DNA of 22,989 nucleotides from positions 1-22,989 of the forward strand of contig DASWRT010000508.1 of NCBI GenBank assembly GCA_036403035.1, written 5' to 3'. Position numbers and translations under genes: made by a program. Shown piece after piece: positions 1-7,215 of the stretch. The DNA comes from DASWRT01 sp036403035. GTDB taxonomy: Bacteria > Pseudomonadota > Alphaproteobacteria > ATCC43930 > CGMCC-115725. Below the pieces are notes generated by a model. That model was not told the origin of the DNA. It worked only from the letters and a program-made list of their open reading frames with translations, and did no database searches. Numbering within the stretch: the first letter of the stretch is position 1; the number at the start of each line of letters is the position of its first letter.

Positions 1-1445
1 ATGATCGACTGCCCGACGATCCGGTGCCGCCACGCGACGAGGTTGCCCTGCCCGTCCAGCCCGGCCTCCAGCGCGTGGTAGTACATCGGGCGGTAGCGCC
101 CGCCGCGGATGTCGTCCTCGCGCGTCCAGATCAGCTTGACCGGCGTGCCGTCGGCGCCCATCGCCTTGGCGATCGACACCGCCTCGACGATGTAGTCGGA
201 CGCGACGTTGGCGCGCCGGCCGAAGCTGCCGCCGGCATAGAGCGTGTTGATCGTCACCTGCTCCGGCTTCAGCCCGGCGACCGCGGCGGCGTTCGCCTGA
301 TCGATGGTCTGGAACTGGTCGCCCGCCCAGATCTCGCAGGAATCGCCGGTCAGCTTGACGACGCAGTCGAGCGGCTCCATCGGCGCATGGGCGAGGTACG
401 GGAACTCGAAGCCGGCGGCGACCCGCTTCGCCGCGCCGGCCAGCGCCTTATCCGCCTCGCCGTCGCCGCGGGCCGGCAAGCCCGGCGTCTCGGCGAGCGC
501 CTTGTACTCCGCCGTCAGGGCGTCGCTGCCGCGCTTTTCGGCCCGGCTCTCGTCCCACTCGACCTTGAGCGCGTCGCGGCCCTTCTTCGCGGCCCAGAAG
601 GTCTTGCCGACGACCGCGACGCCGCGCGGGATCTGCACGATGCCGGCGACGCCCGGCACGGCCTTCGCCGCCGACGCGTCGAGTGATTTCACCGTCGCGC
701 CGAACAGCGGCGGACGCTGCACGACGGCCGTGACCATGCCCGGCAGCGTCACATCCAGCGCGTAGCGCGCGGTGCCGTTCGTCTTCGGCTTCGAATCGAC
801 GCGCGGCAGGTGCGGGGCGCCGATCAGCGTGAAGGACTTCGGGTCCTTCAGCGCGACGTTCGCCGGAGGAGTCAGCGCGGCGGCCTTGGTCGCCAGCTCG
901 CCGAAGGTCGCGGTGCGGTTCGACGCGGCATGGCGGACCACGCCCTTCTGCACCGTGATCTGGTCGGCCGGCACGCTCCATTCCGCCGCCGCGGCCTGCA
1001 CCAGCATCGCACGCGCCGTCGCGCCCGCCTTGCGGAGCTGGTCCCACGAGTTGGCCATCGCGGTGCTGCCGCCGGTGCCCTGGACCCGACCGAAAGCGAG
1101 ATTGTTGTAGAGCTTGGCGTCGGCCGGCGCCGAGTCGACGCGGACCTGCGACCAGTCGGCGTCGAGTTCCTCGGCGACGATCGTCGCGAGCCCGGTATAG
1201 CTCCCCTGCCCCATCTCCAGATGCTTCGCCAGCACCGTCACCGTGTTGTCGGGCGCGACCCGGACGAAGGCGTTCGGCGCGAGGACGCCGCTGCCGCCGG
1301 TCGCGCCTTGCGCCGCCGCCGCGACCTTGGCGCCCGCGGCCCAATGGAAGCCGACGACGAGCCCGGCGGCCGTCGCCGCCGCGCCCTTCAGGAAGCCGCG
1401 GCGGCTCGCCGCGATACGGTCATGAGTCGTGAAATCGCCGTCCAT
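1..1445 (-). CDS. Molybdopterin-binding subunit of an isoquinoline 1-oxidoreductase-type hydroxylase (IorB family), partial
   Basis: The frame is open from the ATG at 1445 down to base 1, so the 3' end is outside the window; 481 codons are visible of a family length of roughly 700-750. The N-terminus has a twin-arginine signal, S14-R15-R16-G-F-L-K20, followed by an Ala/Gly-rich hydrophobic stretch, so the folded cofactor-loaded complex is probably exported. Family hallmarks include a MGQGSYTGLATIVAEELD-like segment near residue 80 and GGSFGRR near residue 406, a cofactor-binding region in this family. The enzyme class hydroxylates N-heterocycles or aldehydes using Mo-pterin and passes electrons to the 2Fe-2S subunit. 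The start overlaps the end of the small-subunit gene region, with GGAGG at 1454-1458 eight bases upstream. The substrate cannot be inferred. Related annotations are aldehyde or xanthine dehydrogenase large subunit. Confidence 0.93.
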   Translation of the reverse strand, partial: MDGDFTTHDRIAASRRGFLKGAAATAAGLVVGFHWAAGAKVAAAAQGATGGSGVLAPNAFVRVAPDNTVTVLAKHLEMGQGSYTGLATIVAEELDADWSQVRVDSAPADAKLYNNLAFGRVQGTGGSTAMANSWDQLRKAGATARAMLVQAAAAEWSVPADQITVQKGVVRHAASNRTATFGELATKAAALTPPANVALKDPKSFTLIGAPHLPRVDSKPKTNGTARYALDVTLPGMVTAVVQRPPLFGATVKSLDASAAKAVPGVAGIVQIPRGVAVVGKTFWAAKKGRDALKVEWDESRAEKRGSDALTAEYKALAETPGLPARGDGEADKALAGAAKRVAAGFEFPYLAHAPMEPLDCVVKLTGDSCEIWAGDQFQTIDQANAAAVAGLKPEQVTINTLYAGGSFGRRANVASDYIVEAVSIAKAMGADGTPVKLIWTREDDIRGGRYRPMYYHALEAGLDGQGNLVAWRHRIVGQSI

Positions 1446-1448
1446 CGC

Positions 1449-1913
<465 letters not shown>

Positions 1914-2008
1914 AACAGTCTCCTCGATACCGCCGGGGCTTCAGGCAGGAGGAATGCATGCCCACAGGCATGGCAATCCGCCGGCAGGTTCCCCGGTCAG
2001 TTGCAGCA

Positions 2009-2037
2009 AGCATAGGCATCGCTCGCACCGCGATAAC
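2009..2037 (-). promoter_or_regulatory. Weak candidate sigma70 promoter for the iorAB-type operon
   Basis: On the minus strand a TATGCT -10-like hexamer (2009-2014) lies 17 bases from a GTTATC -35-like hexamer (2032-2037). The -10 matches consensus at 4 of 6 positions and the -35 only poorly, as is common for activator-dependent promoters. The -35 lies inside the dyad at 2033-2055, which fits LysR control. This is a pattern match only. Confidence 0.25.
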
Positions 2038-2055
2038 CCGGCATAATCGGGATAT
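2033..2055. promoter_or_regulatory. Dyad between lysR and iorA, candidate LysR operator
   Basis: ATAACCCG (2033-2040), a 7-base spacer, then CGGGATAT (2048-2055): arms match at 7 of 8 positions. It is the clearest dyad in the 168-base divergent region. Its axis does not carry a symmetric T-N11-A core, the usual LysR signature; T2034-N11-A2046 is present but off the axis. Assignment to the neighbouring regulator is inferred from position. A smaller hairpin (CATGCC/GGCATG, 1957-1972) lies in the iorA leader. Confidence 0.4.
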
Positions 2056-2081
2056 GGTTTGAAGCGGAGCTTCACAATCCG

Positions 2082-2999
2082 ATGCAACGGGATCAGCTCG
2101 ACGGGCTTCTCGCCTTCGTCTACGTCGCCGAGAAACGCAGCTTCACGGCCGCCGCGGCCCGCCTCGGCGTGTCACCCTCGGCGGTGAGCCAGACGGTGCG
2201 CCAACTCGAGCAGAAGCTCGGGCTGCGGCTGCTCAACCGCACGACTCGCAGCGTCGGGCTCACCGAAGCCGGTACGCGTTTCCTCGAACGCGTCGGGCCG
2301 GCGGTCGGTCATCTCCTGGCCGCCGTCGATGACCTCAGCGATCTGCGGGACCGGCCGTCCGGCGTGCTCCGCCTCAACCTGTCGCGCATCGCCTGCGCGA
2401 TGCTGCTGGAGCCGGTGCTGTCGGACTTCCTCAATGCCTATCCGGAGATCCGGCTCGACGTCGCGCTCGACGACGGCTTTGTCGACATCGTCAAGGATGG
2501 TTTCGACGCCGGCATCCGTCTCGGCGGGACGGTCGAGCGCGACATGGTCGCGATCCGCCTCGGACCGGAACATATCGGACTGGCGCTCGTCGGCTCACCG
2601 GACTACCTCGCGCGGCGCGGCCGGCCGGAACACCCGCGCGACCTCGCGGCACACGACTGCATCCGGCACCGGTTCGTGACGAGCGGCGTGATCTGGCGCT
2701 GGGAATTCGAGCACGTCGGCGGCGAGGCGGTGCAGGTCACGGTGGATGGACCGTTGATCGCCAACGATTCGTCACTGCTCGTGCGGGCGGCGCTCGACGG
2801 TATCGGCATCGCCTACACGCTCGACGCCTATGTCGCGCCGCACGTCGCGAGCGGCCGGCTCGTCCGGCTGCTGGCGGAATGGAGCCCGCGCTTTCCCGGC
2901 TTTCAGCTCTACCACCCCGGACGCGTCGGCATGCCGCCGAAGCTGCGGGCGTTCGTGGATTTCATCCGCGAGCGTGCAGCCGCCTTCGCGTCCGATTAG
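2082..2999 (+). CDS. LysR-family transcriptional regulator
   Basis: The product has 305 residues, standard LysR length. Residues 9-66 form the winged helix-turn-helix domain (LLAFVYVAEKRSFTAAAARL, then SPSAVSQTVRQLEQKLG and LLNRTTRSVGLTEAG). Residues from about 90 to the end form the periplasmic-binding-like effector domain, with the usual G-x-L-R-L-N first strand. It belongs to the subgroup whose HTH ends in NRTTRSVGLTEAG, common among regulators of oxidoreductase genes. It diverges from the molybdenum hydroxylase operon, the classic arrangement in which a LysR protein controls the divergent genes and itself. The inducer is unknown. ATG at 2082 is preceded by GGAG at 2066-2069, a long 12-base spacing. 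Confidence 0.93.
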   Translation: MQRDQLDGLLAFVYVAEKRSFTAAAARLGVSPSAVSQTVRQLEQKLGLRLLNRTTRSVGLTEAGTRFLERVGPAVGHLLAAVDDLSDLRDRPSGVLRLNLSRIACAMLLEPVLSDFLNAYPEIRLDVALDDGFVDIVKDGFDAGIRLGGTVERDMVAIRLGPEHIGLALVGSPDYLARRGRPEHPRDLAAHDCIRHRFVTSGVIWRWEFEHVGGEAVQVTVDGPLIANDSSLLVRAALDGIGIAYTLDAYVAPHVASGRLVRLLAEWSPRFPGFQLYHPGRVGMPPKLRAFVDFIRERAAAFASD

Positions 3000-3020
3000 G
3001 CGTTTGACTGATCTCCGGCT

Positions 3021-3120
3021 AATTGTAGGGCGCCCGGCTCTCGGCGGAACAAGGCGACCTCACCGGTTCGCAATTCCTTGCGGCTGAAGTCCGCGGGCGG
3101 GACAAGCCCCGCCCCTACTT
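3021..3120. repeat. Family B dispersed palindromic repeat, between convergent genes
   Basis: GGGCGGG (3095-3101) pairs with CCCGCCC (3108-3114), followed by CTAC. The 25 bases at 3094-3118 match the reverse complement of 15534-15558 at 23 of 25 positions. At the left, TAATTGTAGGGCG near 3020-3032 resembles the left end of the other copy. The span therefore looks like an element with inverted GTAGGG/CCCTAC-type ends and a diverged centre. It fills the gap between the lysR stop and the stop of the convergent Rieske oxidoreductase gene. No T-tract follows, so ordinary intrinsic termination is not evident. Confidence 0.6.
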
Positions 3121-3139
3121 ACGAAAGTTTCGACGGGCC

Positions 3140-4693
3140 TTACCCCTGGTCTTGGCCGCCGCTCGTCAGTTCCGGCAGATCGGCGCGCGACGGGCCGTTG
3201 ACGACGGTGCCGTCGGCTGCGAACTGCGAGCCGTGGCAGGGGCAGTCGAAGCAGCCCTCGGTCGAGTTCCACCGGACGAGGCAGCCCATGTGCGGGCAGA
3301 TCGCCGAACGCTCGTGCAGCGCGCCCGACTCGTCGCGGTATGCCGCGACCTTGCGCAGCCGCCTGCGGATTACCGCGCCCTCGCCCGGCTTGAGCTGATC
3401 CGCCGAACTCACGTCGCCGGGCGTCACGAAGTCGACGTACTGGGCGGCAACGTTGAGGTTCTCCACCGCGAAATCGGTGATCGCCCGCGGCGTCACGCGC
3501 CGCGGATCGAACAGCCGCGCCCACCGGTTCTCCTTTCCGAGGATCAGGTCGCGCAGCAGCATCCCGGCGATCGCGCCGTGCGTCATCCCCATGCCCGAAT
3601 CGCCGGTTGCGATGTAGACATTGTCGGAATCGAACTCGTTGCGGCCGATATAGGCGAGGAAGTCGACCGGCTCCATCACCTGCCCGGACCAGCGGTGGAC
3701 GATGTCCTGCATGCCGGGGAACCGCTTGCGCGCCCACTGCTCCAGCCGTGCGAACCGCTCGGCGCCGTCGTTCGCCTGCCCGGTCTTGTGGTCCTCGCCG
3801 CCGATGATGAGGAGGTCATGCGCTCCGTCCTCCTCCGGTTGCAGGCGGACATAGTGGTACGGGTCCGGCGTGTCCCAGTAGAGCGCATCCGGAACGCTGC
3901 CCTTCGGCACGCGCGCCGTGATCGCATAGGTGCGGTAGGGCGCCTGCTTCGTGTGCGTCACGACACGGTCGTTGACCGGCGAGTTGGTCGCGACGACGAC
4001 CGCCTCGCGCGCCCGGACGCGATGTCCGGCATCGGTCTCGACATAGGCGTCCGCGCCGCCCTGGATCGTCACCACCGGCGAGTTCGCGAACAGACGCCCG
4101 TCGTCGTGCCGGATGCACCGTGCGAGGCCGGAGAGATATTTCAGCGGATGGAAGCGGCCTTGCCGTGGGAAGCGCAGCGCCGGGCTCGAATCGATGTCGA
4201 GCGGCATGCGCTCGACCTTTTCGACATCCGCGAGCCCGACTTTTTTCGACGCGACCAGCTCGCGGTCAATGATCTGCGCCCCGTCGCCGGGAGCGAGGAA
4301 CAGATAGCCGTCGAGACGGACGAAGTCGCAGTCGATATCCTCGTCGCGTGCGACTGCCTCGATCCGGTCGATCGCCGTGGTGTGCGCGTCCGCGGCAAGG
4401 CGGGCGTCTTCCTCGCCGCGCAAACCGATCAGCTCGTACCAGCGATCGTCGAGCGCGTTGGCGAGATGCGCCGTGGTGCGGCCGGTCATGCCGCCGCCGA
4501 GCGGGCCGGCATCGAGCACCGCGACCCGCTTTCCGGCGCGCGCCAGCTCGTAGGCCGTGCTCATGCCCGCAATGCCGCCGCCGACCACGACGATGTCGGC
4601 CTCGATGTTTTCGCCGAGCGGCGCCGCGTCGAGATCCTTCGCCGCCTCGCCGGACACCCAGAGCGGCTTCGTCCGCTCCGCCAAGCTGTTCAT
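3140..4693 (-). CDS. FAD-dependent oxidoreductase with C-terminal Rieske 2Fe-2S domain
   Basis: The product has 517 residues. The N-terminus is a DAO-type Rossmann fold with the dinucleotide motif GGGIAG at residues 38-43, then GGGMTGRTTAH, typical of DadA/glycine-oxidase-like enzymes. The middle carries substrate-domain features and a SGQVMEP segment. The C-terminus is a Rieske domain with all ligands: C466-x-H468 and C484-x-x-H487, plus C471 and C486, which would form the stabilising disulfide. The domain pairing is known from uncharacterised amine-oxidase-like proteins; the substrate is not established. I chose ATG 4693 because GGAGG lies at 4698-4702 and homology begins just after it; an in-frame upstream start (4972) would add 93 residues without family resemblance. 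There is no export signal, so it is probably cytoplasmic. Confidence 0.9.
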   Translation of the reverse strand: MNSLAERTKPLWVSGEAAKDLDAAPLGENIEADIVVVGGGIAGMSTAYELARAGKRVAVLDAGPLGGGMTGRTTAHLANALDDRWYELIGLRGEEDARLAADAHTTAIDRIEAVARDEDIDCDFVRLDGYLFLAPGDGAQIIDRELVASKKVGLADVEKVERMPLDIDSSPALRFPRQGRFHPLKYLSGLARCIRHDDGRLFANSPVVTIQGGADAYVETDAGHRVRAREAVVVATNSPVNDRVVTHTKQAPYRTYAITARVPKGSVPDALYWDTPDPYHYVRLQPEEDGAHDLLIIGGEDHKTGQANDGAERFARLEQWARKRFPGMQDIVHRWSGQVMEPVDFLAYIGRNEFDSDNVYIATGDSGMGMTHGAIAGMLLRDLILGKENRWARLFDPRRVTPRAITDFAVENLNVAAQYVDFVTPGDVSSADQLKPGEGAVIRRRLRKVAAYRDESGALHERSAICPHMGCLVRWNSTEGCFDCPCHGSQFAADGTVVNGPSRADLPELTSGGQDQG

Positions 4694-4724
4694 CCCGCCT
4701 CCATCCGTCTCCGTCCGGGTTGCC

Positions 4725-4753
4725 GCCGGCACGCTCGCAGCGCAGGTGCCGGC
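4725..4753. promoter_or_regulatory. Perfect 8-bp inverted repeat in the divergent Rieske-oxidoreductase/cbtB region
   Basis: GCCGGCAC (4725-4732) and GTGCCGGC (4746-4753) are exact reverse complements around 13 bases. The repeat lies 32-60 bases upstream of the oxidoreductase ATG and about 120 bases upstream of cbtB. It could be an operator or a leader hairpin of the minus-strand gene. In GC-rich DNA such repeats also arise by chance. Confidence 0.35.
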
Positions 4754-4805
4754 CGACAATTCCCTGCCGCTGGTACAACAGGAGGGATCGCCGGGCGTTC
4801 CGGCC

Positions 4806-4847
4806 TTGATCGGCACCGCGCCGGGCCTTACCCTTCGCGTATAGGGT
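4806..4847 (+). promoter_or_regulatory. Candidate cbtB promoter region with small dyad
   Basis: TTGATC (4806-4811) and TACCCT (4829-4834) are separated by 17 bases and make a weak sigma70-like pair. ACCCT (4830-4834) and AGGGT (4843-4847) form a short dyad over the presumed start region, a place where a metal-responsive repressor could act. The ribosome site GGAG follows at 4861-4864, seven bases before the cbtB ATG. The signals are weak individually. Confidence 0.25.
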
Positions 4848-4871
4848 TCGCAGAGGGAGCGGAGAAAGCCG

Positions 4872-5078
4872 ATGAAGAAAGCGAAGGCCGTCGCCGCGGA
4901 ATTGCCGGCCGCCGCGCCGGGGCGCATTGCCGCCGAGCGCGTCGCCCACGCCGTTCCCGGCGTCCTCGCCATGATGCTGGGCGCTTTCCTCGTGCTCGGT
5001 ACGGGCTTCGCCCCAATCCAGGCGATCCATAACGCCGCCCACGACGTGCGGCACGGCTTCGCCTTCCCCTGTCATTGA
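4872..5078 (+). CDS. cbtB: CbtB, small subunit of a predicted cobalt transporter
   Basis: A 68-residue protein with one membrane helix (about residues 28-48) and the diagnostic C-terminal metal motif H53-x3-H57-D-x-R-H61-x-F-x-F-P-C67-H68. This length and the FPCH ending are characteristic of CbtB, predicted from comparative genomics to work with CbtA in cobalt uptake for cobalamin synthesis. cbtA follows 49 bases downstream on the same strand. Start choice is supported by GGAG at 4861-4864. In many proteobacteria this pair is preceded by a cobalamin riboswitch; I could not assemble one in the 178-base upstream gap. The function remains predicted for the family, not shown biochemically here. 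Confidence 0.92.
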   Translation: MKKAKAVAAELPAAAPGRIAAERVAHAVPGVLAMMLGAFLVLGTGFAPIQAIHNAAHDVRHGFAFPCH

Positions 5079-5127
5079 CGACGCGGTGCGCGCAGGACAC
5101 GCGCGCACCGGGGAAAGGCATCCGATC

Positions 5128-5892
5128 ATGACGGGCGGTCTTTCGGCGCTGATGCGCCGCGTGCTGTTCGCCGGCATCATCGCGGGCGTCGCCGCCGGCT
5201 GCGTCGTCACGCTGCTGCAGATGGTGAAGCTGACGCCGCTGATCCTCGCCGCCGAAGTCTTCGAGGACGCTGCGCCGCACAATCACGCCGCCGCCGACGC
5301 CGCCACTACTTCCGCCCCTGGCGCGGGGCATAGCGGGCACGAACACGGCGCCGCCGTCGCTACCGGCGCGGGAACGGAATGGCAGCCGGCCGACGGATTG
5401 GAGCGGACGGCATTCACGCTGCTCGCCAACATCATCGTCGGCGCCGGCTTCGGCCTGCTGTTGTCCGGCGCGTTCGCGATGCGCGAGGCGGCGGGCGGGC
5501 GGGCGCCGGACGCCAGACAGGGCGTGCTCTGGGGACTGGCCGGCTTCGCCGCTTTCGCGCTCGCCCCCTCGTTCGGCCTGCCGCCGGAACTGCCGGGCAG
5601 CCACGCCGCGGACCTGCCGCTGCGGCAAGCGTGGTGGCTGGCCACCGCTGTCGGCACGGCTGGCGGCCTCGCGCTCCTCGTCTTCACGCAGCACCTCGGC
5701 TGGCGGATTGCCGGAATCGTGCTGATCGCGGCACCGCATATCGTCGGCGCGCCGCACCCGGCGGTCCACGCCGCCGGCACCGCACCGCCGGAACTGGCCG
5801 CCGCCTTCGCCGCCGCGTCGCTGGTGACCGCCGCCCTGTTCTGGACGGTGCTCGGCAGCCTCAACGGCTGGCTCTACCGCAAGCTGGCGTGA
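5128..5892 (+). CDS. cbtA: CbtA, membrane subunit of a predicted cobalt transporter
   Basis: The product has 254 residues with five or six predicted membrane helices (about 12-32, 94-116, 132-148, 170-186, 192-208 and 224-246). A histidine-rich loop follows helix 1: H51-N-H53 and H68-S-G-H71-E-H73, suited to metal capture. Further conserved histidines occur near 204-214 (APHIVGAPHPAVH). This pattern is that of CbtA, partner of CbtB. I chose ATG 5128 (GGGGAAAGG at 5111-5119) over an in-frame GTG at 5086 because the first helix begins just after it and the extra residues look unrelated. It is co-transcribed with cbtB. The gene ends just before a repeat pair and converges on anmK. Confidence 0.9.
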   Translation: MTGGLSALMRRVLFAGIIAGVAAGCVVTLLQMVKLTPLILAAEVFEDAAPHNHAAADAATTSAPGAGHSGHEHGAAVATGAGTEWQPADGLERTAFTLLANIIVGAGFGLLLSGAFAMREAAGGRAPDARQGVLWGLAGFAAFALAPSFGLPPELPGSHAADLPLRQAWWLATAVGTAGGLALLVFTQHLGWRIAGIVLIAAPHIVGAPHPAVHAAGTAPPELAAAFAAASLVTAALFWTVLGSLNGWLYRKLA

Positions 5893-5917
5893 TTTCCCTG
5901 CCATTCCTCGATTAGCT

Positions 5918-6021
5918 CCTTCCCCCGCCTGCGGGGGAAGGTCGGGATGGGGGCATGCCGGCGCACTGACGCTTATAGAGTTTGCCCCCACCCCTACCCT
6001 CCCCCGCTTCGCAGGGGAGGG
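5918..6021. repeat. Family A palindromic repeat pair, copy 1 (cbtA/anmK junction)
   Basis: Two units lie head to head. Unit 1 is a perfect 11-bp palindrome, CCTTCCCCCGC/GCGGGGGAAGG (5918-5928 and 5931-5941), with a tail of the form GGTCGGGATGGGGGC (5940-5954). Unit 2 is its inverted partner: tail 5984-5998, whose complement matches the first tail at 13 of 15 positions, then CCCTCCCC/GGGGAGGG (5997-6004 and 6014-6021). The tails face inward. The pair occupies most of the gap between two convergent genes. The RNA could fold strongly on either strand, but there is no T-tract. Confidence 0.85.
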
Positions 6022-6039
6022 AGGAAGAGGGCGCGCCGG

Positions 6040-7116
6040 CTACGCCTCGAACACCTTCCCGCCGCAGGTCGGCCGCGGCGCGCGGGTCGTCGTGGGGAAG
6101 CTGGTCGGCAGCCCGTCGAGCACGCGCACGGCGAGATAGGCGAAGGCCTGCGCCTCCAGCGCGTCGCCGTCCCACCCCGCCGCATCGATCGGCTCGACCG
6201 GCACGCTCCCGCCCAGCCGCTCGCGGATCGCGTCCATCAGAACGGCGTTATGCCGGCCGCCGCCGGCAACGAGCCAGCGCCGGGCCGGGAGCGGGAACCA
6301 TGACGCGGCCTGCGCGACCGCCGCGGCGCTCATCGCCGTAAGCGTCGCGGCGCCGTCGGCCGGCGCGAGCCCGTCCGGCCGGTGCCCGGCGAAGGCGTCG
6401 CGGTCGAGCGACTTCGGCGGCGGCGCCGCGAAGAACGGGTACGCGAGGAAGCGGTCGAGCCGGTCGCGGTCGACGCGGCCGGTGCGGGCAAGCGCGCCGC
6501 CGCGGTCGAACCGCTCGCCGGCATGCGTCATCACCCAATCGTCGATCGGCGCGTTGCCGGGACCGGTATCGAAGGCGAGCAGCTCATCCTCGCCCGGACC
6601 GATCCAGGTGACGTTGGCGACGCCGCCGATATTGAGGATCGCGACCGGCCGCTCGCCCCTTGCCGCGAGCGCCGCGTGATAGATCGGCACGAGCGGCGCG
6701 CCCTCGCCGCCCGCCGCCACGTCGGCGGAACGGAAGTCGCAGACGACGGTCGCACCGGCGAGCCGCGCGAGCAGCGCCCCGTCGCCGATCTGCCACGTCC
6801 GCCGCTCCTCGGGCCGGTGCAGGATCGTGTGGCCGTGGAAGCCGATCACGTCGACGGCGTCGATGCCGTGCCGCTCGCGCAGCAGGCGCACCACCTCGGC
6901 GTGCCGTTCGGTCAGCTCGCGCTCGACCGCGGCGACCGGCCCAACACCGCCGAGCACGCCGCGCAGCCGGGCGCGGAACGCGTCGTCGTACGGCACGGTG
7001 ATCGCCGGTCCCGGCACGACATGGCCGCGTCCGTCCGTCTCGACATAGGCCGCGTCGATGCCGTCGAGCGACGTGCCGCTCATCAAGCCGATCACGCGGC
7101 GCACTGCTGCTGTCAT
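6040..7116 (-). CDS. anmK: Anhydro-N-acetylmuramic acid kinase
   Basis: The product has 358 residues, near the family length (about 370). It phosphorylates and opens 1,6-anhydro-MurNAc to give MurNAc-6-phosphate, a cytoplasmic step in recycling cell-wall fragments. The N-terminal ATP-site motif GLMSGTSLDGIDAAYVET lies at residues 10-27. The conserved D-T-G-P-G-N-A-P-I-D-D-W segment lies near residue 180, and the C-terminal GGGRHN motif (VAGGGRHNAVLMDAI) lies near residue 285. The gene diverges from tyrS with a 99-base gap; this adjacency is frequent in alphaproteobacteria. The start context has only a weak ribosome site. No other recycling gene is in the window. Confidence 0.95.
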   Translation of the reverse strand: MTAAVRRVIGLMSGTSLDGIDAAYVETDGRGHVVPGPAITVPYDDAFRARLRGVLGGVGPVAAVERELTERHAEVVRLLRERHGIDAVDVIGFHGHTILHRPEERRTWQIGDGALLARLAGATVVCDFRSADVAAGGEGAPLVPIYHAALAARGERPVAILNIGGVANVTWIGPGEDELLAFDTGPGNAPIDDWVMTHAGERFDRGGALARTGRVDRDRLDRFLAYPFFAAPPPKSLDRDAFAGHRPDGLAPADGAATLTAMSAAAVAQAASWFPLPARRWLVAGGGRHNAVLMDAIRERLGGSVPVEPIDAAGWDGDALEAQAFAYLAVRVLDGLPTSFPTTTRAPRPTCGGKVFEA

Positions 7117-7161
7117 GCCGGTCTCGCTTCTGGCTGCCGCCGGGTGCGTGTGCTAGAGGAC

Positions 7162-7188
7162 GTTTGTCCGTAATTGCGGCGGACAAAC
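7162..7188. promoter_or_regulatory. Perfect 9-bp inverted repeat upstream of tyrS
   Basis: GTTTGTCCG (7162-7170) and CGGACAAAC (7180-7188) are exact complements around 9 bases, ending 27 bases before the tyrS ATG and 46 bases upstream of the anmK ATG on the other side. A further CGGACAA occurs immediately after (7189-7195). It is either an operator shared by the divergent pair or a hairpin in the tyrS leader. No T-box elements are seen. Confidence 0.5.
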
Positions 7189-7215
7189 CGGACAACACAC
7201 AACAACTACCAAGAC

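Noticed and set aside
4694..4871. Cobalamin riboswitch upstream of cbtB
   Set aside because: Fragments such as GGTGCC and, on the other strand, GGGAA and GGAGAC occur, but not in the required order or with the conserved B12 box and core on the cbtB strand.
4694..4972. 93-residue N-terminal extension of the FAD-Rieske protein
   Set aside because: It would overlap the cbtB coding region and has no family similarity. ATG 4693 has a good GGAGG ribosome site.
5086..5127. Upstream GTG start for cbtA
   Set aside because: The added 14 residues are hydrophilic and unlike the family, and a purine-rich ribosome site precedes ATG 5128.
7174..7215. TTG start for tyrS
   Set aside because: It lies inside the inverted repeat and would add 14 residues unlike TyrRS N-termini. 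ATG 7216 gives the normal length.
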